Assembly: GCF_009600605.1 (NCBI RefSeq)
Contig: NZ_VWNA01000001.1
Coordinates: forward strand, 2,652,501 to 2,716,500
DNA from: Segnochrobactrum spirostomi
Lineage (GTDB): Bacteria > Pseudomonadota > Alphaproteobacteria > Rhizobiales > Segnochrobactraceae
Direction of reading: 5' to 3'
DNA length: 64,000 nucleotides
Position 1 is the first letter of the stretch, and each line of letters opens with the position of its first letter. Positions 8,528 through 17,741 of the stretch are shown in pieces. Under the pieces are notes generated by a model. It was not told where the DNA came from. It searched no databases and saw only the letters and a program-made list of their open reading frames with translations. A program made the position numbers and the translations under genes.

Positions 8528-9589
8528 ATGGCGCCCGAGAGCCGTTCCGCCGTCGCCCTCGCGATCCTCTCCGCCGTCCTGTTCGGGGCGAGCACGCCGT
8601 TCGCGAAACTTCTCGTCGGCGACGGTCTCGATCCGTGGCTTCTCGCGGGCCTCCTCTATCTCGGCTCTGGCCTCGGCCTGTCGGTGATCCAGGGTCTGCG
8701 GCGCCTGCGCGGCAGGGCCTCCGAAGCGCCGCTTCGGCGTGCCGATCTGCCCTGGCTCGCCTTGGTCGCGTTCGCCGGCGGCGCGATCGGCCCGGCCCTC
8801 CTGATGATCGGCCTCGCCACCACGCCGGCCTCGACCGCCGCGCTCCTCCTCAATGTCGAGGGGCTCGCGACGCTCCTCATCGCCTGGATCGTGTTCCACG
8901 AGAGCGTCGACCGCCGGCTCCTCATCGGGGCCGGGGCGATCCTCGCCGGCGCGGTGCTGCTGTCCTATCAGGGCGGGCCCGGCGGCATCGGCGTCGGTGC
9001 CCTCGCGATCTTCGGCGCCTGCCTCGCCTGGGGCATCGACAACAATCTGACGCGGAAGATCTCGGCCGCCGACCCGGTCGCGATCGCCCTCGTGAAGGGG
9101 CTCGTCGCCGGCGCCGTCAATCTCACGCTTGCGCTGCTGAGCGGGGCGCACCTGCCGCCCGCAGGCACGATCGCCTTCGCTGGGATCGTCGGGTTCCTCG
9201 GCTACGGGGTCAGCCTCGTCCTCTTCGTGCTCGCCTTGCGGGGCCTCGGCGCGGCCCGCACCGGCGCCTATTTCGCGACAGCCCCGTTCCTCGGCGCGGT
9301 TCTCGCGGTCGTCATGTTCCACGAGCCGGTGACGGCGACGCTCGTCGCCGCCGGTCTCCTGATGGCGCTCGGGCTCTATCTCCACCTCTCGGAGGACCAC
9401 GCCCACGACCACGTCCACGCGCCGATGGAGCACGAGCACCGGCACGTCCACGACGCCCACCATCAGCATGCCCACGGGCCGGACGATCCGGCGGGCGAGC
9501 CGCACGTCCACGCCCACCGCCACGCGCGGCTTGCGCACCGGCACGCCCATTATCCCGACCTGCACCACCGCCACGACCACGAGGCGTGA
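8528..9589 (+). CDS. EamA/DMT-family transporter with long histidine-rich C-terminal tail
   Basis: Inner-membrane transporter of 353 residues. About ten hydrophobic helices arranged as two EamA repeats (about 8-140 and 155-285) are followed by a soluble tail (about 288-353) with dozens of histidines in HxH patterns, including EHEHRHVHD. Such tails are usual in metal transporters (ZIP, CDF) but unusual in DMT proteins, whose substrates are mostly amino acids and metabolites; a metal-linked role is inference. ATG 8528 has no strong ribosome binding site, and coupling to the upstream bdhA is possible. Confidence 0.88.
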   Translation: MAPESRSAVALAILSAVLFGASTPFAKLLVGDGLDPWLLAGLLYLGSGLGLSVIQGLRRLRGRASEAPLRRADLPWLALVAFAGGAIGPALLMIGLATTPASTAALLLNVEGLATLLIAWIVFHESVDRRLLIGAGAILAGAVLLSYQGGPGGIGVGALAIFGACLAWGIDNNLTRKISAADPVAIALVKGLVAGAVNLTLALLSGAHLPPAGTIAFAGIVGFLGYGVSLVLFVLALRGLGAARTGAYFATAPFLGAVLAVVMFHEPVTATLVAAGLLMALGLYLHLSEDHAHDHVHAPMEHEHRHVHDAHHQHAHGPDDPAGEPHVHAHRHARLAHRHAHYPDLHHRHDHEA

Positions 9590-9617
9590 CGGCGCCTTAC
9601 GGGCCGAGAGCGCGCGT

Positions 9618-10505
9618 TCAGGCGAGCGGGAAGCGGTATTCCGCACGGCCGGGCACGTCGACGGCGGCGGCATAGAGCCCGCCGGCGAGCCGTTCCGCCG
9701 GTCCACCGGCCGCGGTGGTGATGTACAGCGTCTTCAGATCCGGCCCGCCGAAGGTGCAGTTGGTGATGTTGGTCACCGGCATCTCGACGATGCCGTCGAT
9801 GGCCCCGCCCGGGGCGACGCGGACGATGCAGCCGCCGCCGTAGCGGCAATTCCACAGCCGCCCGTCGGCATCGATCTGCGAGCCGTCCGGGTGGCCGCGG
9901 CCGAAATCGACCAGGAAGGGGCGCTGGTTCGACAGCGTGCCCGGGCCGGCAGCGAGGTCGAACGCCCAGATCGCGTCGGCGAGGGTGTCGGCGGTGTAGA
10001 AGGTGCCGCCGTCCGGGCTCCACACCATGGTGTTGGCGATGCCGAGACCTTCCAGCATCACCGCGACCGCGCCGTCGCGGTCGACGCGGAACAGCTTGCC
10101 GTCGGTGCCGCCGGCCGGGCTGCCTTCGCCCGTCGGCAGCACGTTGTTGCGCATCGAGCCAATCCACAGCCGGCCGTCGGGTCCGACCGCACCGTCGTTG
10201 AAGCGCACCGCCGGGGTTCCCGGCAGGACGAAGCCGTGGTCGCGGCGGGTGTCGGTCTCGGGCTGCCAGAGGATCAGCTTGGAGCCGAGCGAGACGATCA
10301 GCGTGCCGGGCCGATCGGTGAGGCCGATCGTCGTCACCGGCTCGTCGAAGAACCAGAAGCGGGTCGACTGGGTCGCCCAATCGTAGCGGTGGATCAGGAA
10401 GCGGTTGATGTCGGTCCAATAGAGCGCCTGCTCGCGCTCTTCCCAGATAACGCCCTCGCCGCAGCGGTCGCCCGCCGGCACGATGCATTGCGGCGTCTGA
10501 TCCAT
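9618..10505 (-). CDS. SMP-30/gluconolactonase family protein (sugar lactone hydrolase)
   Basis: 295-residue, six-bladed beta-propeller lactonase, probably hydrolysing a sugar-acid lactone in the cytosol. Characteristic segments are the N-terminal GEGVIWEE (metal ligand Glu), VRFNDGAVGPDGRLWIGSM, GIANTMVWSPDGGTFYTAD (metal ligand Asn) and GHPDGSQIDADGRLWNC (ligand Asp). The specific lactone cannot be assigned. ATG 10505 is preceded by GGGAGAGAG. It is divergent from the YkvA gene and converges on the EamA gene. Confidence 0.88.
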   Translation of the reverse strand: MDQTPQCIVPAGDRCGEGVIWEEREQALYWTDINRFLIHRYDWATQSTRFWFFDEPVTTIGLTDRPGTLIVSLGSKLILWQPETDTRRDHGFVLPGTPAVRFNDGAVGPDGRLWIGSMRNNVLPTGEGSPAGGTDGKLFRVDRDGAVAVMLEGLGIANTMVWSPDGGTFYTADTLADAIWAFDLAAGPGTLSNQRPFLVDFGRGHPDGSQIDADGRLWNCRYGGGCIVRVAPGGAIDGIVEMPVTNITNCTFGGPDLKTLYITTAAGGPAERLAGGLYAAAVDVPGRAEYRFPLA

Positions 10506-10719
10506 GGTCGCTCTCTCCCCGCTCGTTCGGGCCGTCGTCCGCGGCCCCGTCTCACCGGGCCGCACGCTAATGCGCTTCGTCCGTAGAGGAAACGGGATTT
10601 CGCGGTGGGTCGCGCCGCGCCGCCTCGCTTGTCGCCGACGGTCCGCGGGGCCATCTGACGGTGAGGGGCCGGGCCGGGCGCACGCGGTGCGGACGGCCGC
10701 CCGACGAGAGGCCGACACA

Positions 10720-11151
10720 ATGCGCTGGCGCAGGCGGGCGGCGGAGGCCGCCGACGAGACGATGATCGAGCCGGAGATCGCGGTGCGCGACGAGGCGCGC
10801 AATGCGCGCCGCGTGCGGGCGCGCTTCTGGCGCACCGTGAAACGCGCCGCCGGCCAGGTGCCGTTCCTGGACGAGGTGGTCGCCGCCTATTATTGCGCGT
10901 TCGATCCCGCGACGCCCAACCGCGTGCGGGCGATGCTGCTCGCCGCCCTCGCTTATTTCGTGCTGCCGATCGACGTGGTGCCCGATCTGCTCGCCGGCAT
11001 CGGCTTCACCGACGACATCGCCGTGCTCACGGCGGTGTTCGGGCTCCTGCGCGGCCACATCCGCGACGAACACCGCGCCGCCGCCCGGGCGGCGCTGGCG
11101 GTCGAGCCGGAGGACGAGCCGGCCCCGGAGCCCGAGCCTGCGAAGGCTTGA
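10720..11151 (+). CDS. YkvA family (DUF1232) membrane protein
   Basis: 143 residues with the DUF1232 signature in the middle: YFVLPIDVVPDLLAGIGFTD (about 78-97), which forms a short membrane-inserted helix, followed by a charged C-terminus rich in Glu and Pro (EPEDEPAPEPEP). The family is widespread with no settled function. ATG 10720 was chosen because it follows GAGAGG and begins a basic N-terminus (MRWRRR); the upstream part of the open frame is low-complexity and lies in the promoter region. Downstream is a spacer filled with family B repeats. Confidence 0.82.
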   Translation: MRWRRRAAEAADETMIEPEIAVRDEARNARRVRARFWRTVKRAAGQVPFLDEVVAAYYCAFDPATPNRVRAMLLAALAYFVLPIDVVPDLLAGIGFTDDIAVLTAVFGLLRGHIRDEHRAAARAALAVEPEDEPAPEPEPAKA

Positions 11152-11180
11152 ATTTCCCGTACCGCCGCGCCGTTGGCAGT

Positions 11181-11337
11181 CCCTCCCCAGTTGGGGGAGG
11201 GACAGGGCGCCGAAGGCGCCCAGGGTGGGGCCGGCGCCGTAAGGCGCCGGGGCCTCGCGCGAGAGGTTTCGCGTCGTGCCCGGGGTGGACCCCACCCCGG
11301 CGCTGCGCGCCACCCCTCCCCCTGGCAGGGGAGGGGT
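11181..11337. repeat. Intergenic palindromic repeats, family B, inverted pair (locus 1)
   Basis: Two copies face each other. The first (11181-11230) reads CCCTCCCC, loop, GGGGGAGGG then GGCGCCGAAGGCGCC and AGGGTGGGG; the second (11289-11337) is its reverse, ending CCCTCCCCCTGGCAGGGGAGGGG. The same composite element occurs at 22310-22474 and 32249-32397. Each copy can fold into two consecutive hairpins. It fills most of the spacer between the convergent YkvA and fhs genes and may serve as a bidirectional terminator. Confidence 0.8.
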
Positions 11338-11400
11338 AAAGGTCGTGCTCTTGGAGGGGGTTAGGCTACTAGCCCGCTGCTCTCTGGGCCGCCTCCGCCG

Positions 11401-13071
11401 TCACGACAGGCCGACGATGCGTCCTGCCGAATCGATGCCGATGTGTTCGGCCGCCGGCACGCGGGGCAGGCCGGGCATCGTGTTGATTTCCCCGCAGATG
11501 ACGACGAGGAAGCCGGCGCCGGCGGCGAGCCGCACTTCACGTACGGGCAGAACATGGCCCGACGGCGCGCCGCGCAGATCGGGGTTCGCCGAGAAGGAAT
11601 ATTGCGTCTTGGCGATACACACCGGCAGCTCGCCGAAGCCCGCCGCCTCGTAATCGGCGATCTCGCTCTTGAGCCGCGCATCGATCGCGATGTCGGCCGC
11701 GCCGTAGATCTCGGTCGCGACGGTGCGGATCTTGTCGAGGAGAGGCAGGCCGTCGGCATAAAGCGGGCGGAACGCCGCCGCGCCGGCATCGAGCACCGCG
11801 GCAACCGCGTGGGCGAGGTCTTCCGCGCCCGCCGCGCCGTGCGCCCAATGGCTGCACGAGATCGCCTCGACGCCGAACCGCTCGCGGCAGAAGTCGCGCA
11901 CCGCCGCGAACTCCGCCGCCGTGTCGCTGGTGAAATGATTGACCGCGACGACGACCGGCAGGCCGTATTTCTTCACGTTCTCGATGTGGCGGCCGAGATT
12001 GGCGAGGCCTGCCTTGAGCGTCTCGACGTTCTCCTGGCCGAGCGCGTCCTTGGCGACGCCGCCGTGCATCTTGAGGGCGCGCACGGTGGCGACCACCACC
12101 GCGCAATCGGGTGACAGGCCGGCCTGGCGGCACTTGATGTCGAGGAACTTCTCCGCCCCGAGATCGGCGCCGAAGCCGGCTTCGGTGACGACGATGTCGC
12201 CGAGCCCGAGACCCGCCTCGGTCGCCACCACTGAATTGCAGCCGTGGGCGATGTTGGCGAACGGGCCGCCGTGGACCAGAGCCGGGCTACCGCCGATGGT
12301 CTGGACCAGATTGGGCATGAAGGCGTCGGCGAGGAGGGCGCACATCGCGCCGCTCGTCTTGAGGTCCGCGGCGGTGACGGCGCTGCGGTCGCGGCGGAAG
12401 CCGACGATCATGCGGGAAAGGCGCGCTTCGAGATCGGCGAAATCCTTGGCGAGGCAGAACGCTGCCATCACCTCCGAGGCGACGGTGATGTCGAAGCCGC
12501 CCTCGCGCGGCACGCCGTTGCGCGGGCCGCCGAGGCCGACGACCAGGTTGCGCAGAGCGCGGTCGTTCATGTCGACGACGCGGCGCCAGGTGATGCGGCG
12601 CGAATCGAGGCCGAGTTCGTTGCCCCAATAGAGATGGTTGTCGACCATGGCCGCGAGCAGGTTGTGCGCGGCGGATATGGCGTGGAAATCGCCGGTGAAG
12701 TGGAGGTTGATGCGCTCCATCGGCACGATCTGGGCATAGCCGCCGCCGGCCGCTCCACCCTTCAGGCCGAAGCACGGCCCGAGCGAGGGCTCGCGCAGGC
12801 AGATCACCGTCTTGCGGCCGATCCGGTTGAGCGCGTCGCCGAGGCCGATCGTCGTCGTCGTCTTGCCCTCGCCGGCGGGCGTCGGGCTGATCGCGGTGAC
12901 GAGGACGAGCTTGCCCTTGCGCGCGGCGGCCGGCGGCAGCGCGGCCGGGTCGATCTTGGCGATGTGGCGCCCGTAGAGATGGAGATCGTCGGCCTCGAGG
13001 CCGAGACCGGCGGCGATCTCGGTGATCGGCTGGAGGCGGGCTTCCCGGGCGATTTCGGCGTCGCTTTTCAT
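11401..13071 (-). CDS. fhs: Formate-tetrahydrofolate ligase
   Basis: ATP-dependent ligation of formate to tetrahydrofolate to give 10-formyl-THF; cytosolic. 556 residues, the usual length. The P-loop [11 protein letters not shown] (63-73) and family blocks such as [33 protein letters not shown] and [24 protein letters not shown] are intact. Present in some but not all alphaproteobacteria, it supplies C1 units for purines, fMet or one-carbon growth. No other C1 genes are adjacent, so whether it serves methylotrophy cannot be judged. Start at ATG 13071, giving [10 protein letters not shown]. Confidence 0.95.
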   Translation of the reverse strand: MKSDAEIAREARLQPITEIAAGLGLEADDLHLYGRHIAKIDPAALPPAAARKGKLVLVTAISPTPAGEGKTTTTIGLGDALNRIGRKTVICLREPSLGPCFGLKGGAAGGGYAQIVPMERINLHFTGDFHAISAAHNLLAAMVDNHLYWGNELGLDSRRITWRRVVDMNDRALRNLVVGLGGPRNGVPREGGFDITVASEVMAAFCLAKDFADLEARLSRMIVGFRRDRSAVTAADLKTSGAMCALLADAFMPNLVQTIGGSPALVHGGPFANIAHGCNSVVATEAGLGLGDIVVTEAGFGADLGAEKFLDIKCRQAGLSPDCAVVVATVRALKMHGGVAKDALGQENVETLKAGLANLGRHIENVKKYGLPVVVAVNHFTSDTAAEFAAVRDFCRERFGVEAISCSHWAHGAAGAEDLAHAVAAVLDAGAAAFRPLYADGLPLLDKIRTVATEIYGAADIAIDARLKSEIADYEAAGFGELPVCIAKTQYSFSANPDLRGAPSGHVLPVREVRLAAGAGFLVVICGEINTMPGLPRVPAAEHIGIDSAGRIVGLS

Positions 13072-13351
13072 GAGGCTGGTCGGTCCGCTTTTCTTAAGAG
13101 CAGGGGAGCGGCGGGCCTGCCGTCGCACGACGCAACGGACGGGCCCGCCCGTCGAGACAATGCTCTAGCTCGACCCGCGCCGCCGCGCCATCGCGAAGCG
13201 GTGTCGCGGTTTCGACGGGTAGCCGGCGTCATCAGGTGTTCGTCAACGAATCGGCGTTATTTTCCATCCTTCCCACAGGGGCGTCGCGGGATTCGTTGTC
13301 CGGCTCAACAGTCATGGCGCCGTCATCGACCTCGGCTAAAGGGGGACTGCG

Positions 13352-13840
13352 ATGACCTTCAATTATCGAAAAACAGTCACCTATCGTTTGGCGCAGACCG
13401 CGAAGGCACACCGCGCGCGGTCGAGTTCGCATTTGAGCCGCATCGGACTGCATCCCGGTCAGGAGACCGTGATGAAAGTGCTCGCCGACCAGGACGGGCA
13501 GACCATGAGCCAGCTTGCGGCGATCCTCGGGGTGCAGCCGCCGACGGTGACGAAGATGGTCTCGCGCCTCTCGGCGCAGGGCTTCGTCAACCGGCAGGCG
13601 TCGGATTCCGACGGCCGCCTCGCCCGCGTCTACCTGACCGATCTCGGGCGGGAGCGGATCGCCGAGGTGGACCGCGCCTGGAAGCGGCTCGAGAAGGAGG
13701 CCCTGACCGGCCTCGACGAGAAGGACCGCAAGCGCCTGCGGCGCCTGCTGCGCACCATCGAGCGCAACCTCGCCGCCGCCAACGGGATCGATCTCGATGC
13801 CGAGGACGAGGCCGAAGAGGCCGAGGTCATCGGCGACTGA
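13352..13840 (+). CDS. MarR family transcriptional regulator
   Basis: 162 residues; a winged-helix DNA-binding domain (about 45-115) containing SQLAAILGVQPPTVTKMVSRLSAQGFVNRQ and a wing with DSDGRLARVYLTD, flanked by dimerisation helices. ATG 13352 follows a strong AAGGGGGA site. It is divergent from fhs (about 280-base spacer) and 207 bases upstream of an EamA transporter, so it may control either; MarR proteins commonly repress an adjacent transporter and themselves. The acidic tail EDEAEEAEVIGD is not needed for the fold. Confidence 0.88.
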   Translation: MTFNYRKTVTYRLAQTAKAHRARSSSHLSRIGLHPGQETVMKVLADQDGQTMSQLAAILGVQPPTVTKMVSRLSAQGFVNRQASDSDGRLARVYLTDLGRERIAEVDRAWKRLEKEALTGLDEKDRKRLRRLLRTIERNLAAANGIDLDAEDEAEEAEVIGD

Positions 13841-14047
13841 GTCCAAAGCCGATTCGGCGCCGTTTCCCGTCAACATCCTTGAAAGCAGGGCTCGCGCCCG
13901 CCGCTCTGCTTGCCACGCGGGGCGCCATGCGCGGTTGCGGGTCGCCCGCCCGCGCGAACCGGTTTATCAGGGGAACGCGGCGCCCCCGCCGCGCTTGTCC
14001 TCTCGGTTCGGCCGAAGCCTCGGCCGCGGATCTTTCCGGAGCCTTCC

Positions 14048-14974
14048 ATGACGATCGCTGCCGTCGGCGGAGCCGGGCCCGACCCCCGGCTCAAGGGCAT
14101 CGGTCTCATGCTGATCGCCGGCGTGTTCTTCGCCGGGCTCGACACCTGCGCCAAGCTGCTCGGGGCGACCCTGCCGGCGGTCGAAGTGGCCTGGCTGCGC
14201 TACGTCGTCCACATCGGGCTCACCGTGATCGTGCTTCGGCCTTGGCGGGTGCCGGCGCTGTTGCGCACCAACCGCCTCGGCCTCCAGATCGTGCGCTCGA
14301 TCTGCCTGCTCGGCTCGACCTTCTTCAACTTCCTGGCGCTCCAGCATCTCCAGATCGCCGAGACCACGGCGATCAACTTCGCCTGCCCGCTCGTGATCAC
14401 CGCGCTCGCCGGGCCGATGCTCGGCGAATGGGCCGGTCGGCGCCGCTGGATCGCCGTCGGCGTCGGCTTCATCGGCGTTCTGATCGTCATCCGGCCGGGC
14501 TCTGGCGCGCTCGCCTTCGAGGCGATCTATTCGCTCTGCTCGATGCTCTGCAACGCCGTCTATGCGATCTACACGCGCCGCCTCGCGGCGACCGAAAGCG
14601 CCCAGGGCATGCTGCTCTATTCGGCGATGGTCGGGGCCATCGTGCTCATTCCGGCGCTGCCGGCGGTGTGGGTGCCGCCGTCGGGCGTCGAGGCCTGGAT
14701 CCTCATCGCGGTGCTCGGCGCGACTGGCGGCATCGGCCATTTCTGCCTGATCCGCGCCCACGGCTTCGCCACCGCCTCCCTGCTCGCCCCATTCGGCTAT
14801 GGGCAGATCATCTGGGCGGTCGCCTCGAGCATCCTGGTGTTCTCCCAGGATCCGAAGATGACGACCGTCGTGGGGGCTGCCATCATCATCGCGTCGGGCA
14901 TCTACATCCTGCACCGGGAGAAGCTCGTCGGCGGCCGCAAGTCGGCGCCGCGGGTGGACGGCAAGACGCGTTGA
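14048..14974 (+). CDS. EamA/DMT-family transporter
   Basis: 308-residue inner-membrane protein with ten predicted helices in two EamA repeats, resembling the RhaT/riboflavin-importer branch (FLALQHLQIAETTAINFACPL in the first repeat, GHFCLIRAHGFATASLLAPF in the second). Substrate unknown. ATG 14048 was chosen because GGAG precedes it and the hydrophobic core begins about 20 residues later; the upstream extension of the open frame is arginine-rich and unlikely. Together with the following 2-hydroxyacid dehydrogenase (46 bases downstream) it may form a hydroxy- or keto-acid uptake and reduction unit. Confidence 0.88.
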   Translation: MTIAAVGGAGPDPRLKGIGLMLIAGVFFAGLDTCAKLLGATLPAVEVAWLRYVVHIGLTVIVLRPWRVPALLRTNRLGLQIVRSICLLGSTFFNFLALQHLQIAETTAINFACPLVITALAGPMLGEWAGRRRWIAVGVGFIGVLIVIRPGSGALAFEAIYSLCSMLCNAVYAIYTRRLAATESAQGMLLYSAMVGAIVLIPALPAVWVPPSGVEAWILIAVLGATGGIGHFCLIRAHGFATASLLAPFGYGQIIWAVASSILVFSQDPKMTTVVGAAIIIASGIYILHREKLVGGRKSAPRVDGKTR

Positions 14975-15020
14975 GCGCGACAGGACGCGATCACCTCGAC
15001 AGAGCGAGCGGAGAGGACCT

Positions 15021-15983
15021 TTGAACGCACCCGATATCCTGATGACCGACCCGATGCTGCCTCTCGTGGTGGAGGAGATCGAGAAGCGTTTCACCCTTCA
15101 TCGCCTCTGGGAGATCGCCGATCGCGACGAATTCCTGCGCACGGTGGGCCCGCGGGTGCGCGGTGTCGCCGCCGGCGTGCTGGTGCCGGTCGACGCGGCC
15201 CTGATCGATGCTTTGCCGGCGTTGGAGATCGTTGCCAAATTCGGCGTCGGCTATGAATCGGTCGATGCCGTTCATGCGGCGACGCGCGGCGTCGTCGTCA
15301 CCAACACGCCGGACGTCCTCACCGAGGAGGTCGCCGACACCGCGCTCGGGCTCCTCCTGATGACGGTGCGCCGGCTCGGTGCGGCGGAGCGCTTCGTGCG
15401 CCGCGGCGACTGGGGCAAGGCGAAATTCCCGCTGTCGCCGACGCTCCGCGGCCGCACCCTCGGCATTCTCGGCCTCGGGCGGATCGGCAAGGCGATCGCC
15501 ACGCGGGCCGAGGCGTTCGGGCTCGAGATCGCCTATCACGGCCGCCACCGTCAGGCGGACGTCGCCTATCGCTACTACGACAGCCTCCACGCGATGGCCC
15601 GCGACGTCGATATCCTGATGGTCGTCGTGCCCGGCGGGCCGGAGACCGAGAAACTGATCGACGCGCACATCCTGAAGGCCCTCGGGCCGGACGGTGTCCT
15701 CATCAATATCGGCCGCGGCTCGACGGTGGACGAAGCCGCGCTGATCGCCGCCCTCGAGGCGCGCACCATCCTCGCCGCCGGCCTCGACGTGTTCGAGAAC
15801 GAACCGCACGTGCCGGAGGCGCTGATCGCCAACGACGACGTCGTCCTGCTGCCCCATGTCGGCTCGGCCTCGCAGCACACCCGCGACGCCATGGGCCGGC
15901 TCGTGGTCAACAACCTCGTCAGTTGGTTCTCGGAAGGCCGGCCGCTGACGCCGGTGCCGGAGACGCCCTTCCCCCGGGGTTGA
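15021..15983 (+). CDS. D-2-hydroxyacid dehydrogenase (glyoxylate/hydroxypyruvate reductase type)
   Basis: 320-residue NAD(P)-dependent oxidoreductase of the D-isomer-specific 2-hydroxyacid family. Rossmann motif GLGRIG (151-156); catalytic Arg in NIGRGSTVDE, Glu in DVFENEPHVP and His in LLPHVGSAS. The pattern FGVGYESVDAVHA fits the hydroxypyruvate/glyoxylate reductase subgroup. Start is TTG at 15021, 5-6 bases after GGAGAGGA; an ATG eight codons in (15042) is possible. Likely co-transcribed with the EamA gene. A short family A palindrome follows the stop. Confidence 0.9.
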   Translation: MNAPDILMTDPMLPLVVEEIEKRFTLHRLWEIADRDEFLRTVGPRVRGVAAGVLVPVDAALIDALPALEIVAKFGVGYESVDAVHAATRGVVVTNTPDVLTEEVADTALGLLLMTVRRLGAAERFVRRGDWGKAKFPLSPTLRGRTLGILGLGRIGKAIATRAEAFGLEIAYHGRHRQADVAYRYYDSLHAMARDVDILMVVVPGGPETEKLIDAHILKALGPDGVLINIGRGSTVDEAALIAALEARTILAAGLDVFENEPHVPEALIANDDVVLLPHVGSASQHTRDAMGRLVVNNLVSWFSEGRPLTPVPETPFPRG

Positions 15984-16021
15984 AGTCGGGCTGCTTGTTA
16001 TAGATCGGCCTCGCCGCCTTT

Positions 16022-16044
16022 CCTTCTCCCCAGCGGGGAGAAGG
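16022..16044. repeat. Family A palindrome, single copy
   Basis: CCTTCTCCCC, AGC, GGGGAGAAGG: 10-base perfect arms with a 3-base loop, the same core as in the 5894-6043 pair. It lies between the convergent 2-hydroxyacid dehydrogenase and BadF-type kinase genes, a position suited to termination on both strands. Confidence 0.75.
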
Positions 16045-16069
16045 GACGGTAGGGGGAAGTCAAAGCCAA

Positions 16070-16942
16070 TCAGACGAAGGCGGCGCGGGCCATCAGGATC
16101 GCGCCGTCGACGGCGTCGGCTTCGGCCGGGGCGAGGTGAGCGCGGATCGGCGGCGGCAGCCAGCCTTCGAGCGGTCCCGACAGGCCGCCGATCAGGCGGA
16201 CCCTGGGCGCGCCGAGATCGAGCAGGCGCAGCACCATCTCGGCGACCTCGGCGGCCGTTTTGCCGAGGAGATCGAGCGCCGCCCGGTCGAGCTGCTCCGC
16301 GTGCTCGAAGACGAGCGGCACGAAGCTTCCATAATCCGTCGGCCGCGCCGTCGAGGTCCACCCGACGATGGTCTCGAGCGAGCCGTCGAAGCGGGCGAGT
16401 AGGGCGTCGGTCAGAGGCGTCGCCGGGGCGAGACCCTCGGCCGCCCGGGCGGCTCGGCGCAACGCCGCCTGACCGAGCACCGCTCCACTGCCTTCGTCGG
16501 AAATCTCCGGCCCCCAGCCGCCGACATAGGTGCGCTTGCCGCCGACCACGGCGAGCCCGCACGAGCCGGTGCCGAGGATCAGGATCGCTCCGTCGGCACC
16601 GCCGCAGGCGCCCCACCAGGCGGCGACCGCGTCGGTGTCGATGGCGACGGTCGCGAACACGCTCTCGGCCGCGGCGCGCAGCCGCTCGCGGTCGGTGGTG
16701 AGGCCGGCGCCGGCGAGCCCGAGCCCGGCATGGAGCCGGCCGAGCATAGCCTCGGGCAACCCGGCTTCGGCGAGGGCGGCGCGGGTCGCGGTCAGGATCG
16801 ACTCCATCACCACGTCCGGCCCGAGCCGCACGTTGGCGGGGCCGCCGCGGCCCTCGCCAAGCCGTTCGCCGGCGCCGTTGCGCAGCCGCGCCCGGCAATT
16901 GGTGCCGCCGCCGTCGATGCCGATGAAGAGCGCGTCGCGCAT
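16070..16942 (-). CDS. BadF/BadG/BcrA/BcrD-type ATPase, probable N-acetylglucosamine kinase
   Basis: 290-residue sugar-kinase-fold protein. The phosphate-1 motif GIDGGGTNCRA (7-17), ILGTGSCG and GGWGPEISDEGSGA are those of bacterial GlcNAc/glucosamine kinases of the BadF/BadG family rather than benzoyl-CoA reductase subunits. It would phosphorylate an aminosugar in the cytosol, probably from cell-wall recycling or chitin. ATG 16942 was preferred over an upstream in-frame start because it begins MRDALFIGIDGGG. No aminosugar transporter or NagA/NagB is next to it, so the substrate is inferred from the family. Confidence 0.85.
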   Translation of the reverse strand: MRDALFIGIDGGGTNCRARLRNGAGERLGEGRGGPANVRLGPDVVMESILTATRAALAEAGLPEAMLGRLHAGLGLAGAGLTTDRERLRAAAESVFATVAIDTDAVAAWWGACGGADGAILILGTGSCGLAVVGGKRTYVGGWGPEISDEGSGAVLGQAALRRAARAAEGLAPATPLTDALLARFDGSLETIVGWTSTARPTDYGSFVPLVFEHAEQLDRAALDLLGKTAAEVAEMVLRLLDLGAPRVRLIGGLSGPLEGWLPPPIRAHLAPAEADAVDGAILMARAAFV

Positions 16943-17171
16943 GGGATGTCTCGGGTCTCGCTTCGCCTGTCCGCCGCCGGCGCGCGGATCGTTCCGCACC
17001 CCGCCTCGGCCCTCCGCGATAGGGCAAGAGCCGCCCGGCGGGAAGCCCTTTCGCGACCCGGGGTGTCGCGCGTGGGCGGTGATCGGGGGCGTGACCGCCT
17101 CAGCCGAGGGCGCCTTCTCACCGTCGGCCTAACGGGGCATGATCGGGGAAAGAGGTGAGGAGGACCGCCCC

Positions 17172-17675
17172 GTGCACGACGATCACGACCATCACGATCA
17201 CGGCGAGGACGGCGGCAACGAGGCCGCGCGGTGGAAGTTCGACGGCGTCCAGGTGGTGCCGGGCGGCGCGCTCGATCCAAACACCGCCCAGACGCCGGGC
17301 ATGGACCGCCGTGCCGCGATCAACCATGCCCGCAATGGCGCCCAGAAGCTGTGGGCCGGCACCGTCACCATTCACCCGAACGCCAAGACCGGCGCCCACC
17401 ATCACGGGCCGCTCGAGAGCGTCATCTATGTGGTGCGCGGGCGGGCGCGGATGCGCTGGGGCGAGGCGTTGGAATTCGTCGCCGAGGCGGGCCCCGGCGA
17501 TTTCATCTACGTGCCGCCCTTCGTGCCCCATCAGGAGATCAACGCGAGCACCGACGAGCCGCTCGAATGCGTCCTGGTGCGCAGCGACGGCGAGGCGGTC
17601 GTCGTCAATCTCGACATCGAGCCCGTCGAAAAGCCCGAATCGGTCGCCTGGATCGACCCGATCCACCGCGCCTGA
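17172..17675 (+). CDS. Cupin-domain protein with His/Asp-rich N-terminus
   Basis: About 167 residues; a single conserved beta-barrel cupin. Motif 1 is GAHHHGPLESVIYVVRGRARMRWG-like (two or three histidines plus Glu as metal ligands), motif 2 is GDFIYVPPFVPHQEIN. The N-terminus carries HDDHDHHDHGED, another probable metal-binding patch. Function unknown; cupins of this size include dioxygenases, isomerases and sensors. GTG 17172 was chosen because a strong GAGGAGGA lies 7 bases upstream; ATG 17139, 11 codons earlier, is possible but poorly preceded. It is divergent from the BadF-type kinase. Confidence 0.82.
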   Translation: MHDDHDHHDHGEDGGNEAARWKFDGVQVVPGGALDPNTAQTPGMDRRAAINHARNGAQKLWAGTVTIHPNAKTGAHHHGPLESVIYVVRGRARMRWGEALEFVAEAGPGDFIYVPPFVPHQEINASTDEPLECVLVRSDGEAVVVNLDIEPVEKPESVAWIDPIHRA

Positions 17676-17741
17676 GCCGCCGACGCTCGCGGCTCTCTGC
17701 GCGCCGCTCTCTGTTAGCCTCTTCTGCCCCGAGGTGCTCCC

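Noticed and set aside
13072-13351. Riboswitch upstream of fhs or the MarR gene
   Set aside because: No conserved THF, SAM or other riboswitch core recognised by eye in the 280-base spacer.
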